DNA from: an uncultured Actinoplanes sp.
GTDB lineage: Bacteria > Actinomycetota > Actinomycetes > Mycobacteriales > Micromonosporaceae
Assembly (NCBI GenBank): GCA_934667465.1
Contig: CAKUMG010000311.1
Location: forward strand, 1 to 6,826
Direction: 5' to 3'
Length of the DNA stretch: 6,826 nucleotides
In this document: in pieces, positions 1 through 5,914 of the stretch
How positions within the stretch are numbered: position 1 is the first letter of the stretch
Layout of the letters: every line of letters begins with the position of its first letter
Position numbers and translations under genes: made by a program
The notes under the pieces: model-generated
What the model was told of the DNA's origin: nothing
Database searches by the model: none
The model's input: the letters and a program-made list of their open reading frames with translations, nothing else

Positions 1-264
1 GAGCACGGCGCGCCCGAGCCCGGGTCACGGTCCTCGTCCGCGACGGGGGAGCACGGCGCGCCTGGGTCCGGGATCACGGCGCAAGGCGCGCCCGGGTCCG
101 CGCCCGGGCACGGGTCTGTGACAAACGAGCAGGGCACGCCCGGATCGGGGTCCCGGTCCGTGACGAACGAGCACGGCGCGCCCGAGCCCGGGTCACGGTC
201 CTCGTCCGCGACGGGGGAGCACGGCGCGCCCGGGTCCGGGATCAAGGCGCACGGCGCGCCCGGG
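1..264 (+). repeat. 168-bp direct repeat (one full unit plus a partial second)
   Basis: Bases 1-96 recur at 169-264 with only three differences (at 63, 77 and 84 of the first copy), giving a period of 168 bp or 56 codons. Inside each unit lie shorter repeats that start with a GAGCACGGCGCGCC-like word at about 1, 49, 79, 127, 169, 217 and 247. All spacings (48, 30, 48, 42, 48, 30) are multiples of three and of six, so the reading frame is kept. Most copies contain the self-complementary 8-mer GGCGCGCC. The pattern is what in-frame unequal exchange or slippage in a protein-coding repeat would leave. The array may extend left of the window. Confidence 0.9.
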
Positions 265-396
265 GTCGAATCCGCGTTGCACGAGCGGGGCCTGCCCCGG
301 TACGGGGCGCACGAAAGCGGCCCCGCGGTTCCCGGCGTGGGGGAAGCCGGGGCGCCGGCTGGCGGGGGCGGGCGCGGGGCGGCCGACCTGCGATGA
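1..396 (+). CDS. 3' end of an upstream gene: repetitive Gly/Pro/Ser-rich C-terminal tail (possibly YvcK/CuvA family)
   Basis: The reading frame is already open at base 1 and ends at TGA 394-396, so only the C-terminal 131 residues are visible. I prefer this frame because its third codon positions are nearly all G or C; a second frame is open to base 476 but has poorer third-position bias. No folded domain can be seen. The tail is built from seven copies of a short motif, [E/A][H/Q]G[A/T]PG, with spacings of 10, 14 or 16 residues. It ends in a Gly/Ala-rich stretch and the residues GAADLR. Such composition implies an intrinsically disordered extension. In actinobacteria the gene just before whiA is usually yvcK (cuvA), a UDP-sugar-binding regulator of central carbon metabolism and cell wall, so this could be its tail. 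That is inference from gene order only. A GTG at 118 could start a small separate ORF, but the repeats continue upstream of it, which argues for one longer protein. Confidence 0.55.
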   Translation, partial: EHGAPEPGSRSSSATGEHGAPGSGITAQGAPGSAPGHGSVTNEQGTPGSGSRSVTNEHGAPEPGSRSSSATGEHGAPGSGIKAHGAPGVESALHERGLPRYGAHESGPAVPGVGEAGAPAGGGGRGAADLR

Positions 397-483
397 TCAC
401 ATGTCGCGAATGTGGTGCCGGTCTCCGGCGACGATCGTTAAGCAACTGGCGTACCGCTACACAATGCATGAGGTGACTTCGAG
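397..483 (+). promoter_or_regulatory. whiA upstream leader with ribosome binding site
   Basis: This 87-bp gap holds a clear Shine-Dalgarno, GAGGTGA at 470-476, 7 nt before the whiA ATG, which decides that start. It also holds two small inverted repeats: CACAT/ATGTG (398-402 and 410-414, 7-nt spacer) and a 5-bp hairpin GCCGG-TCT-CCGGC (417-429). Neither has a U-tract. I see no convincing -10/-35 pair, so whiA may be co-transcribed with the upstream gene or use a promoter I cannot recognise. Confidence 0.5.
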
Positions 484-1464
484 ATGGCGATGACGGCAGC
501 GGTCAAGGACGAGCTGAGCCGGGTCGACGTGCCCAAGCCGTGCTGCCGCCGTGCGGAGATGGCCGCCCTCCTGCGCTTCGCCGGGGGGTTGCACATCGTC
601 TCCGGCCGGGTGGTCGTCGAGGCCGAGCTCGACACCGGCGCCGTGGCGCGGCGGCTGCGCCGGGAGATCGCCGACGTGTACGGGTACCCGAGCGAGGTGC
701 ACGTCCTCGCGTCCGGCGGCCTGCGCAAGGGCAGCCACTACATCGTGCGCATCGTCAAGGACGGCGAGGCGCTCGCGCGGCAGACCGGCCTGCTCGACGT
801 CCGGGGCCGGCCGGTGCGCGGCCTGCCGCCGCACGTGGTTTCGGCCAACGTGTGCTGCGCGGTGGCGGCGTGGCGGGGCGCGTTCATGGCGCACGGCTCG
901 CTGACCGAGCCGGGACGGTCCAGCGCGCTCGAGATCACCTGCCCGGGCCCGGAGGCGGCCCTGGCGCTGCGCGGCGCCGCCCGGCGGATCGGCATCACCG
1001 CCAAGGAGCGGGAGGTGCGCGGCGTCGACCGGGTCGTGATCAAGGACGGGGACGCGATCTCCGCGCTGCTCACCCGGGTCGGGGCGCACTCCAGCGTGCT
1101 GGCCTGGGAGGAGCGGCGCGTACGCCGTGAGGTGCGCGCCACCGCCAACCGCCTCGCCAACTTCGACGACGCGAACCTGCGCCGCTCGGCCCGCGCCGCC
1201 GTGGCCGCCGCCGCGCGGGTGACCCGGGCCCTGGAGATCCTCGCCGACGAGGCACCGAACCACCTGACCTCGGCCGGCCACCTTCGCCTCGAGCACCGCC
1301 AGGCGAGCCTCGAGGAGCTGGGCGCCCTCGCGGACCCGCCGCTGACCAAGGACGCCATCGCGGGCCGGATCCGCCGCCTGCTGGCCCTGGCCGACAAGCG
1401 CGCCCGCGACCTGAACATCCCCGACACCGAGGCCGCCGTCACCCCGGAGATGATGGCCTGCTGA
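484..1464 (+). CDS. whiA: WhiA, sporulation/cell-division transcription factor
   Basis: Complete 326-residue WhiA, the usual family length. WhiA is a DNA-binding protein conserved in Gram-positive bacteria. In Streptomyces it works with WhiB to switch on sporulation septation genes, and in Bacillus it affects division and chromosome segregation. The N-terminal half (about residues 20-215) matches the degenerate LAGLIDADG homing-endonuclease-like fold, with the family stretches around [16 protein letters not shown] (20-35) and [20 protein letters not shown] (124-143). An [10 protein letters not shown] linker (226-235) follows, then a C-terminal helix-turn-helix of about residues 274-306 ([21 protein letters not shown]). 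The scaffold is not expected to cut DNA, as known for the family. The ATG at 484 is chosen for its Shine-Dalgarno and because [14 protein letters not shown] is a typical WhiA start; an ATG two codons later is possible. No truncation or frameshift was seen. The gene converges with the MFS gene downstream. Confidence 0.97.
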   Translation: MAMTAAVKDELSRVDVPKPCCRRAEMAALLRFAGGLHIVSGRVVVEAELDTGAVARRLRREIADVYGYPSEVHVLASGGLRKGSHYIVRIVKDGEALARQTGLLDVRGRPVRGLPPHVVSANVCCAVAAWRGAFMAHGSLTEPGRSSALEITCPGPEAALALRGAARRIGITAKEREVRGVDRVVIKDGDAISALLTRVGAHSSVLAWEERRVRREVRATANRLANFDDANLRRSARAAVAAAARVTRALEILADEAPNHLTSAGHLRLEHRQASLEELGALADPPLTKDAIAGRIRRLLALADKRARDLNIPDTEAAVTPEMMAC

Positions 1465-1493
1465 CCCCCGGCCCGGCCCGGCAGGACCGGAAA

Positions 1494-1521
1494 GCGGCGC
1501 CCACCAATCGGTGAGCGCCGC
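1494..1521. terminator. Hairpin between convergent whiA and MFS genes
   Basis: GCGGCGC (1494-1500) pairs perfectly with GCGCCGC (1515-1521). Inside, CACC (1502-1505) pairs with GGTG (1510-1513) around the loop AATC, with one C/A mismatch between the two helices. That gives 11 pairs in 28 nt. No U-tract follows on the plus strand. On the minus strand the hairpin is followed by TTT (complement of 1491-1493). The position, 30 bp past the whiA stop and about 110 bp past the MFS stop, suits a shared or bidirectional terminator. GC-rich actinobacterial terminators often lack a good U-tract. Confidence 0.5.
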
Positions 1522-1603
1522 GCAAAGGCCGCCCGCCGCGGTTGGTGAGCGCCGCGCAGGAGCCGCCCGCCACGATTAGCGAGCGCCGCCGCAAAGCCGC
1601 CCG
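1502..1603. repeat. Three contiguous 34-bp imperfect tandem repeats
   Basis: The units are 1502-1535, 1536-1569 and 1570-1603, each exactly 34 bp. Shared cores are GTGAGCGCCGCGCA at 1511 and 1545, diverging to GCGAGCGCCGCCGCA at 1579, and a common end GCCGCCCG. The part before the core varies most (CAATCG, GGTTGG, GATTAG). The array lies in noncoding DNA between convergent genes, and its first unit contributes the right half of the hairpin at 1494-1521. There are no spacers, so it is not a CRISPR array. Confidence 0.8.
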
Positions 1604-1607
1604 AACC

Positions 1608-1625
1608 CGCCGGCGCCGCCCGGCG
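1608..1625 (-). terminator. Small hairpin just after the MFS stop codon
   Basis: CGCCGG (1608-1613) and CCGGCG (1620-1625) form a perfect 6-bp stem with a 6-nt loop, 3 nt past the MFS stop on the minus strand. The sequence after it on that strand (GGGTTCGGG) is only weakly U-containing. It might help end or stabilise the MFS transcript, but 6-bp GC stems are common by chance at this base composition. Confidence 0.25.
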
Positions 1626-1628
1626 AAC

Positions 1629-2822
1629 TCAGCCGTGCGCGGGCCGGTTGACCAGCACCCGCCCCAGCAGCAGCGTCCCCACCCCGGCGAGCACCACGCT
1701 CAGCAGCCCCACCCGCAGGCTGCTGTGATCGGCGACCAGCCCGACCAGCGGCGGCGACGCGAGGAACCCGACCCGCAGCACCCAGCTGACGATCGCGAGC
1801 CCCAGCCCCGGCGCCAGCCCCGGCAACTCGTCCGCGGTGTGCATCGCCGCGGGCACGAGCGTGGCAGTGCCCAGCCCGGCCAGCGCGAAGCCGAGCAGCG
1901 CCGTCCCCGCCGACGGGAACGCCAGCGCGACCCCCATGCCGAGGGCGGCGACCGCCCCGCCGGCCCGGGTGACCGTACGCTGGCCGAAGCGATCCACGAG
2001 CCGGTCGCCCAGCAGCCGTCCGACCGTCATGGCGACCTGCAGCGCGACGAAGGCGAGCCCCGCCGCGGCCGCCGGCGAGCCGACCACGTCGGTCATGAAC
2101 AGCGCACCCCACGAGGCGCCCGCGTCCTCGACCAGCGCGCCGAACAGCGCCAGGCTCCCCAGCGCCGCCAGCATCCAGGCCGCCCGCCGCGGGAAAGCGC
2201 GCGGCGAGCCGGCGGAGGAAGCCCCCGAAACGGGAGAGTCCGGCCCCGGCAGCATGAACCGGTACGCGACCAGGGCGATCGCGCTGAACAGCGCGCCCGC
2301 GACGAGCAGGTGGATCAGCAGCGGCACCCGCAGCCCGGCCGCCGCCGAGCCCATGAGCCCGCCGAGGACCGCGCCGATGCTCCACACGCCGTGGAACGAG
2401 TTGACGATCGAGCGCCCGTACAGCCGCTGGACCCGCAGCCCGTGCGAGTTCTGCGCGACGTCGACGATCGCGTCGGCCGCGCCGGCCAGGAACAGCACCG
2501 CGGCGAACGCCCACCACGACGGCACGAGCGCGACCAGCACGAAGCCGGCCGCGACGACCGGGATGCCGAACGACGCGGTGCCCGACGAGCGCAGCAGGCG
2601 GATGACGGCGGGGGCGAACAGCCCACCGGTCAGCGCGCCGAGCGGCGCCCCGGCCAGGGCGGTGCCGAGCAGGGCGTTGCTGATGTCGAGGCTGTCCTTC
2701 ACCTCGGGGTAGCGCGGGACCAGGTTGGCGAACAGGGCGCCGTTGGTCAGGAAGACCGCGGCGACGGCGGCGCGGGCGTTCCGCAGCCCGCGGTCGGGCG
2801 CGGCGGTCACAGCAGCGGACAT
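1629..2822 (-). CDS. MFS permease, YbjJ/fucose-permease-like
   Basis: A 397-residue protein of normal length for a 12-helix major facilitator superfamily transporter, which moves small solutes across the cytoplasmic membrane using an ion gradient. Hydrophobic segments can be followed in two groups of about six, divided by a polar loop at about 190-213 (PGPDSPVSGASSAGSPRAF). The first helix region, FLTNGALFANLVPRYPEVKD (24-43), resembles the YbjJ-like group of MFS proteins. A motif A-like loop, GRLLGDRLVDRFGQR (268-282), sits between helices 8 and 9 of the second half. The substrate is unknown. The GH3 gene upstream on the same strand suggests a sugar or glycoside, but a drug or metabolite exporter is equally possible. 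The start is ATG at 2822 with GGGGAG (2826-2831) only 3 nt away, an unusually short spacing. This start region is part of a 32-bp tandem duplication. A terminator-like hairpin separates the gene from GH3, so it may have its own expression. Confidence 0.85.
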   Translation of the reverse strand: MSAAVTAAPDRGLRNARAAVAAVFLTNGALFANLVPRYPEVKDSLDISNALLGTALAGAPLGALTGGLFAPAVIRLLRSSGTASFGIPVVAAGFVLVALVPSWWAFAAVLFLAGAADAIVDVAQNSHGLRVQRLYGRSIVNSFHGVWSIGAVLGGLMGSAAAGLRVPLLIHLLVAGALFSAIALVAYRFMLPGPDSPVSGASSAGSPRAFPRRAAWMLAALGSLALFGALVEDAGASWGALFMTDVVGSPAAAAGLAFVALQVAMTVGRLLGDRLVDRFGQRTVTRAGGAVAALGMGVALAFPSAGTALLGFALAGLGTATLVPAAMHTADELPGLAPGLGLAIVSWVLRVGFLASPPLVGLVADHSSLRVGLLSVVLAGVGTLLLGRVLVNRPAHG

Positions 2823-2868
2823 GGTCTCCCCAGAAAGGTCACAGCGGCGGACGCGGTCTGCCCAGAAA
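2805..2868. repeat. 32-bp tandem duplication over the MFS translation start
   Basis: Bases 2805-2836 and 2837-2868 are adjacent copies with 28 of 32 bases identical. The gene-proximal copy contains the first six MFS codons plus the Shine-Dalgarno (CTGGGGAGACC-ATG on the minus strand). In the upstream copy ATG has become GCG and the Shine-Dalgarno reads CTGGGCAG, so it should not initiate. Because 32 is not a multiple of three, the upstream copy is also out of frame with the gene. Confidence 0.85.
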
Positions 2869-2873
2869 GAAGG

Positions 2874-2896
2874 CCGGCCGGGGAAGCCCCGGCCGG
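2874..2896 (-). terminator. Rho-independent-like terminator after the GH3 gene
   Basis: CCGGCCGGGG (2874-2883) and CCCCGGCCGG (2887-2896) form a perfect 10-bp stem with a 3-nt loop. On the minus strand the stem is followed by CCTTCTTTCTGG, a U-rich run that stands out in this GC-rich DNA. It lies 48 bp past the GH3 stop and 52 bp before the MFS start. It should end most GH3 transcripts, or reduce read-through into the MFS gene. The plus-strand side lacks a U-tract, so the direction is minus. Confidence 0.7.
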
Positions 2897-2904
2897 TCCA
2901 AGAT

Positions 2905-2943
2905 GATCATGAACCAAGGGTCCGAACGATCATGAACTGAGGG
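2905..2943. repeat. Pair of 16-bp direct repeats downstream of GH3
   Basis: GATCATGAACCAAGGG (2905-2920) and GATCATGAACTGAGGG (2928-2943) match at 14 of 16 positions and are 23 bp apart. The first is preceded by AT, making the palindrome ATGATCAT (2903-2910). The pair fills the space between the GH3 stop codon and the terminator hairpin. Two helical turns of spacing could suit a DNA-binding protein, but the role is unknown; a past local duplication is the simpler reading. Confidence 0.5.
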
Positions 2944-5199
2944 CTAGTTGAAGCGGGCGACCGCCGAAGCCACCTCGGTCTCGGAGACCGGGAAGCCGGG
3001 GAAGCGGGACAGCCGGACCATCGGGATGGCGCGCATCATCTGCCCGTGCTGCGGGTCGGCGAGCATCGCTCCCATCCCCGGCGCCGCCGCCAGCTGCTCC
3101 TGCAGCCACGGGCCGGCCTGCGGGTGGGCCAGGAACGCCTCGGCTGTCGACTCCGGGGTGAGCGGGACGATGATCTCGTCGCCGTCCAGGGTGATCGTCG
3201 CCTCCGCGCGGATGTCGCGGGAGGAGGCACCGACGCGTACGCCGAACTCGCCGCCCTCGACCGTCCAGCGCCGCAGCGCCGGGTGCCAGTACGCGAACGC
3301 GCGCCGGTCCAGCGACACGGTCACCGTCTCGCTGGCACCGGGGTCGAGCGTGACCCGGGCGAAGCCGCGCAGCTCCTGCGCGGGCCGGGAGACGGAGGCC
3401 TGCGGGTCGGTGACGTACACCTGCACGATCTCGGTGCCCGCGCGCTCGCCGGTGTTGGTGACCGTGACGGTGACGCGGGCGGTGTCGCCGTCCACGTCCA
3501 CGCCGAGGTCGCCGTACCCGAAGGTGGTGTAGGTCAGCCCGTGCCCGAACGGGTAGGAGACCGGCAGCTGGTGCGCGTCGTACCAGCGGTAGCCGATGAG
3601 CAGGCCCTCGCCGTAGCGGACGTGGCCGGCCTCACCGGGGAAGTTGCCGATCGTCGGGTTGTCCTCGTAGCGCACCGGCACGGTCTCGGCGAGCTTGCCG
3701 GCCGGTGCGGTCACGCCGAGCAGCAGGTCGGCGGTCGCGCTGCCGCCGGCCTGGCCGAGCAGCCAGCCCTCGAGCAGCGCCTTGGCGCGGTCCTGCCAGT
3801 CGGCGACGGCCACGACCGAGCCGTTGGAGAGCACGACGGCGACGTTCGGGTTGGCGTCGGCGACGGCGTGCAGCAGGGCGATCTGCTGGGCGGGCAGGTT
3901 CATGTGGTCACGGTCATACCCCTCCGACTCGTACGCCGGGGGCAGCCCGAGGAAGACGACGGCGACCTCGGCGCGGGCGGCCGCGGCCACGGCGGCCTCG
4001 ACCAGCGCGAGGTCGGCCTGCTCGGCGTCGATCTCGTAGCCGGGGGTGAACAGCACCTCGCGCCGCCCGCCGAGGGCCTCGGTGAGCGCGTCGAGGGCGT
4101 TGTCGACCCGGGTCGGGTTGACCTGGGAGGAGCCGGCGCCCTGGTAGCGCGGGGTGCGGGCGAACTCGCCGATGACGGCGACCGGGCCGCCGGTGGTGCC
4201 GAGGGGCAGCAGCCCGCCGTCGTTCTTGAGCAGGACGGCGCTGGCCGCGGCGGCCTCGCGGGCGAGGGCGTGGTGCGCGTCCGCGTCGAAGGTCTGGCCG
4301 GGGGCGAGGGCGGGCAGGGCGCGGTTGAGCAGTTCCAGGATCCGGGTGACCGCGAGGTCGACGTCCTTCTCGCTGAGCGTGCCGGCCCGGACCGCGTCGA
4401 GGACGACCCGGGTGCCGGCGCCGCCGGAGGACGGCATCTCCAGGTCGAGGCCCGCGTGCACGCCGGCATCGCGCAGGTTGACCGCGCCCCAGTCGGAGAC
4501 GACCAGGCCCTCGTAGCCCCATTCGTCGCGCAGGACGTCGGTGAGCAGCCAGCGGTCCTCGCTGGCGTAGGTGCCGTTGATCCGGTTGTAGGAGCACATG
4601 ACCGTCCACGGCTGGGCACCGTTGACGACCTGCTCGAACGCGGGCAGGTAGAGCTCGCGCAAAGTGCGCTCGTCGACGTCGGCGGAGACCGTCATCCGGT
4701 CGGTCTCCTGGTTGTTGGCGGCGAAGTGCTTGAGCGACGTGCCGACGCCCTGGCTCTGGATGCCCCGCACCAGCGCGGTACCGAGAACGCCGGCGAGGCG
4801 CGGGTCCTCGGAGAAGTATTCGAAGTTGCGGCCGCAGAGCGGGGTGCGCTTCATGTTGATGCCGGGACCGAGCAGCACGGCGACCTCCTCGGCGCGGCAC
4901 TCGCGGCCGAGCGCCTCGCCGATCCGCTCGAGCAGGGCGGGGTCCCAGGTCGAGGCGAGCCCGGCGGCGGGCGGGAAGCAGGTGGCCGGGACGCTGTCGT
5001 TGAGCCCGACGTGGTCCGCCTCGCCCGCTTGCTTGCGCAGGCCGTGCGGGCCGTCGGTGACCATGACGGACGGGATGCCGAGCCGCTCCACGCCCTGGGT
5101 GTGCCAGAAGTCGGCGCCGTCGAGCAGCGCGGCCTTCTCCTCCAGGGTGAGGGCCTCGACGAGGGCCGGGATGTCCAGGGCAGGGGTGACGTCGCTCAT
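2944..5199 (-). CDS. Glycoside hydrolase family 3 beta-glucosidase-like enzyme
   Basis: A 751-residue GH3 enzyme, which releases terminal sugars (commonly beta-D-glucose, sometimes xylose or related) from glycosides by a retaining mechanism. The N-terminal barrel (about 10-290) carries family motifs VTDGPHGLR (47-55), GRNFEYFSEDP (123-133) and LKHFAANNQE (156-165). The catalytic nucleophile is expected at Asp236 in GLVVSDWGA. The alpha/beta sandwich (about 318-545) has YESEGYDR (423-430), where one of Glu424/Glu426 should be the acid/base. A fibronectin type III-like domain follows (about 574-660). The last ~75 residues lie beyond that domain. No PA14 insert and no signal peptide are seen, so the enzyme probably acts in the cytoplasm on imported oligosaccharides or glycosides. 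The start ATG has no Shine-Dalgarno but a -10 element 6 nt upstream, suggesting a leaderless mRNA. The divergent TetR gene is the likely regulator. Exact substrate cannot be told from sequence. Confidence 0.95.
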   Translation of the reverse strand: MSDVTPALDIPALVEALTLEEKAALLDGADFWHTQGVERLGIPSVMVTDGPHGLRKQAGEADHVGLNDSVPATCFPPAAGLASTWDPALLERIGEALGRECRAEEVAVLLGPGINMKRTPLCGRNFEYFSEDPRLAGVLGTALVRGIQSQGVGTSLKHFAANNQETDRMTVSADVDERTLRELYLPAFEQVVNGAQPWTVMCSYNRINGTYASEDRWLLTDVLRDEWGYEGLVVSDWGAVNLRDAGVHAGLDLEMPSSGGAGTRVVLDAVRAGTLSEKDVDLAVTRILELLNRALPALAPGQTFDADAHHALAREAAAASAVLLKNDGGLLPLGTTGGPVAVIGEFARTPRYQGAGSSQVNPTRVDNALDALTEALGGRREVLFTPGYEIDAEQADLALVEAAVAAAARAEVAVVFLGLPPAYESEGYDRDHMNLPAQQIALLHAVADANPNVAVVLSNGSVVAVADWQDRAKALLEGWLLGQAGGSATADLLLGVTAPAGKLAETVPVRYEDNPTIGNFPGEAGHVRYGEGLLIGYRWYDAHQLPVSYPFGHGLTYTTFGYGDLGVDVDGDTARVTVTVTNTGERAGTEIVQVYVTDPQASVSRPAQELRGFARVTLDPGASETVTVSLDRRAFAYWHPALRRWTVEGGEFGVRVGASSRDIRAEATITLDGDEIIVPLTPESTAEAFLAHPQAGPWLQEQLAAAPGMGAMLADPQHGQMMRAIPMVRLSRFPGFPVSETEVASAVARFN

Positions 5200-5212
5200 T
5201 ACAGCACTGTAA
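5199..5212. promoter_or_regulatory. Palindrome TTACAG-CA-CTGTAA over the GH3 start and -10
   Basis: Two perfect 6-bp arms, TTACAG (5199-5204) and CTGTAA (5207-5212), flank a 2-nt centre. The element overlaps the first base of the GH3 start codon and its -10 box, so a bound protein would block initiation. It is AT-rich compared with its surroundings. It could be an accessory operator, but it may look palindromic only because it contains a -10 sequence. Confidence 0.4.
5206..5211 (-). promoter_or_regulatory. Putative -10 box of the GH3 gene (leaderless)
   Basis: On the minus strand this reads TACAGT, a match to the actinobacterial TANNNT -10 pattern. Six bases lie between it and the ATG, which would put transcription start at or next to the A of the start codon. 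No Shine-Dalgarno precedes the ATG, which agrees with a leaderless transcript. No good -35 hexamer is seen. Confidence 0.5.
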
Positions 5213-5217
5213 CGCCG

Positions 5218-5239
5218 AAAACCTCCGCGTGGAAGTTTT
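5218..5239. promoter_or_regulatory. Candidate TetR operator, 22-bp imperfect palindrome
   Basis: Left arm AAAACCTCCGC (5218-5228) and right arm GTGGAAGTTTT (5229-5239) are inverted repeats matching at 9 of 11 positions. The centre falls between 5228 and 5229, within about a base of the midpoint between the two divergent start codons and between the two -10 boxes. It covers the expected -35 regions of both genes. Size and symmetry fit a TetR-family dimer site, and such regulators commonly repress themselves and a divergent neighbour. Binding is inferred. Confidence 0.6.
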
Positions 5240-5247
5240 TACTGACC

Positions 5248-5253
5248 TACGAT
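5248..5253 (+). promoter_or_regulatory. Putative -10 box of the TetR gene (leaderless)
   Basis: TACGAT matches TANNNT and stands 6 nt before the ATG at 5260, the same geometry as on the opposite strand for GH3. No Shine-Dalgarno is present in the bases just before the ATG. No clear -35 is seen. An out-of-frame ATG at 5252 runs into a stop after two codons and is not the start. Confidence 0.5.
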
Positions 5254-5259
5254 GGCGCG

Positions 5260-5868
5260 ATGACGGCAGCACCCGGGATCAAGCCCCCCGCGCAGCGCCG
5301 CGGCGCCTACACCAAGGGCCTCCGCCGGCGGCAGGAGATCCTGGACCGGGCCATCGAGGTGTTCGCCGAGCGCGGCGCGCAGGGCACGTCGCTGCGCGCG
5401 ATCGCCGAGGCCATCGGGGTGTCGCACGCGGCGCTCAAGCACTACTTCGACTCCCGCGAGCAGCTGCTCATCGAGGTCTACCGGGCGGCCGAGGAGCGGT
5501 CCACCGCCGGCGACCCGCCCAAGGGTGAGACCACCGTCGTCGGCGTCATGACCCACGCGGCCCGGCGCAACCACGGCGTCCCCGGCCTGGTGCAGCTGTA
5601 TTCGACGCTGGTCGCCGGCGCGCTCGAGGAGGGGCACGACGAGGCGCGCACGTTCTTCTCGGCGCGCTTCGCCGGCCTGCGGGAATTCCTTGCCGATCGG
5701 GTACGCGAGGAGCAGCGCGCCGGGCGCATCCGGCCCGACATCTCGCCCGGGGCCGCGGCCGCGCTCGTCATCGCCGCCTCGGACGGCCTGCAGACCCAGT
5801 GGCTGCTCGATCCGGACGTCGACATCGAGGAGTCGCTGACGCTGCTGGAGTCGCTTCTCGAGCCCTGA
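5260..5868 (+). CDS. TetR/AcrR-family transcriptional regulator
   Basis: A 202-residue one-component regulator of normal TetR length. The N-terminal DNA-binding domain spans about residues 22-68: RRQEILDRAIEVFAERGAQG (23-42), then the helix-turn-helix core TSLRAIAEAIGVSHAALKHY (43-62) ending in the typical YFDSREQLL. The remaining residues form the variable, all-helical ligand-binding and dimerisation half; the ligand is unknown. The gene is divergent from GH3 with 60 bp between start codons, and a symmetric palindrome lies in the middle, so it probably represses both itself and GH3 until a sugar or related effector binds. A longer frame is open far upstream, antisense to GH3, but the ATG at 5260 follows a -10 box at leaderless spacing and gives the normal family N-terminus. 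It could instead act as a regulator of genes elsewhere. Confidence 0.92.
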   Translation: MTAAPGIKPPAQRRGAYTKGLRRRQEILDRAIEVFAERGAQGTSLRAIAEAIGVSHAALKHYFDSREQLLIEVYRAAEERSTAGDPPKGETTVVGVMTHAARRNHGVPGLVQLYSTLVAGALEEGHDEARTFFSARFAGLREFLADRVREEQRAGRIRPDISPGAAAALVIAASDGLQTQWLLDPDVDIEESLTLLESLLEP

Positions 5869-5879
5869 AACCGGGGCTC
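5860..5879 (+). terminator. Stem-loop across the TetR stop codon
   Basis: GAGCCC (5860-5865) pairs with GGGCTC (5874-5879), with the TGA stop in the loop and a possible extra T-G pair inside. More GC-rich self-complementary sequence follows (GCCGGGCCCGGC region, about 5884-5895). There is no U-tract. It may act as a terminator or mRNA 3' stabiliser before gap; chance pairing is possible. Confidence 0.3.
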
Positions 5880-5914
5880 CGGGGCCGGGCCCGGCAACCA
5901 GTACGCCCGTACCG

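Noticed and set aside
3..476. Second plus-strand open frame ending at the whiA Shine-Dalgarno
   Set aside because: It is open across the repeat region and its TGA at 474-476 overlaps the whiA ribosome site, but the product is Arg-rich and third-position G/C is clearly lower than in the frame ending at 396.
457..1296. Minus-strand open frame of 279 codons opposite whiA
   Set aside because: A GC-driven shadow of whiA; composition is low-complexity and no start signal supports it.
484..1464. Possible active LAGLIDADG homing endonuclease
   Set aside because: The fold is shared, but the length, C-terminal helix-turn-helix and sequence are those of WhiA, whose endonuclease-like domain is not expected to be catalytic.
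1502..1603. Possible CRISPR array
   Set aside because: The 34-bp units are contiguous with no spacers and are imperfect copies of one another.
1542..2906. Plus-strand open frame of 454 codons antisense to the MFS gene
   Set aside because: Its product is an Arg/Gln/Pro-rich string with no recognisable domain, opposite a convincing 12-helix transporter.
3046..5868. Very long plus-strand open frame (940 codons) running antisense to GH3 and into the TetR frame
   Set aside because: It is antisense to a clear GH3 enzyme, has a Gly/Val/Arg-rich composition with no motifs before the TetR part, and arises because stop codons are rare in this GC-rich DNA. Only the TetR portion from 5260 is supported.
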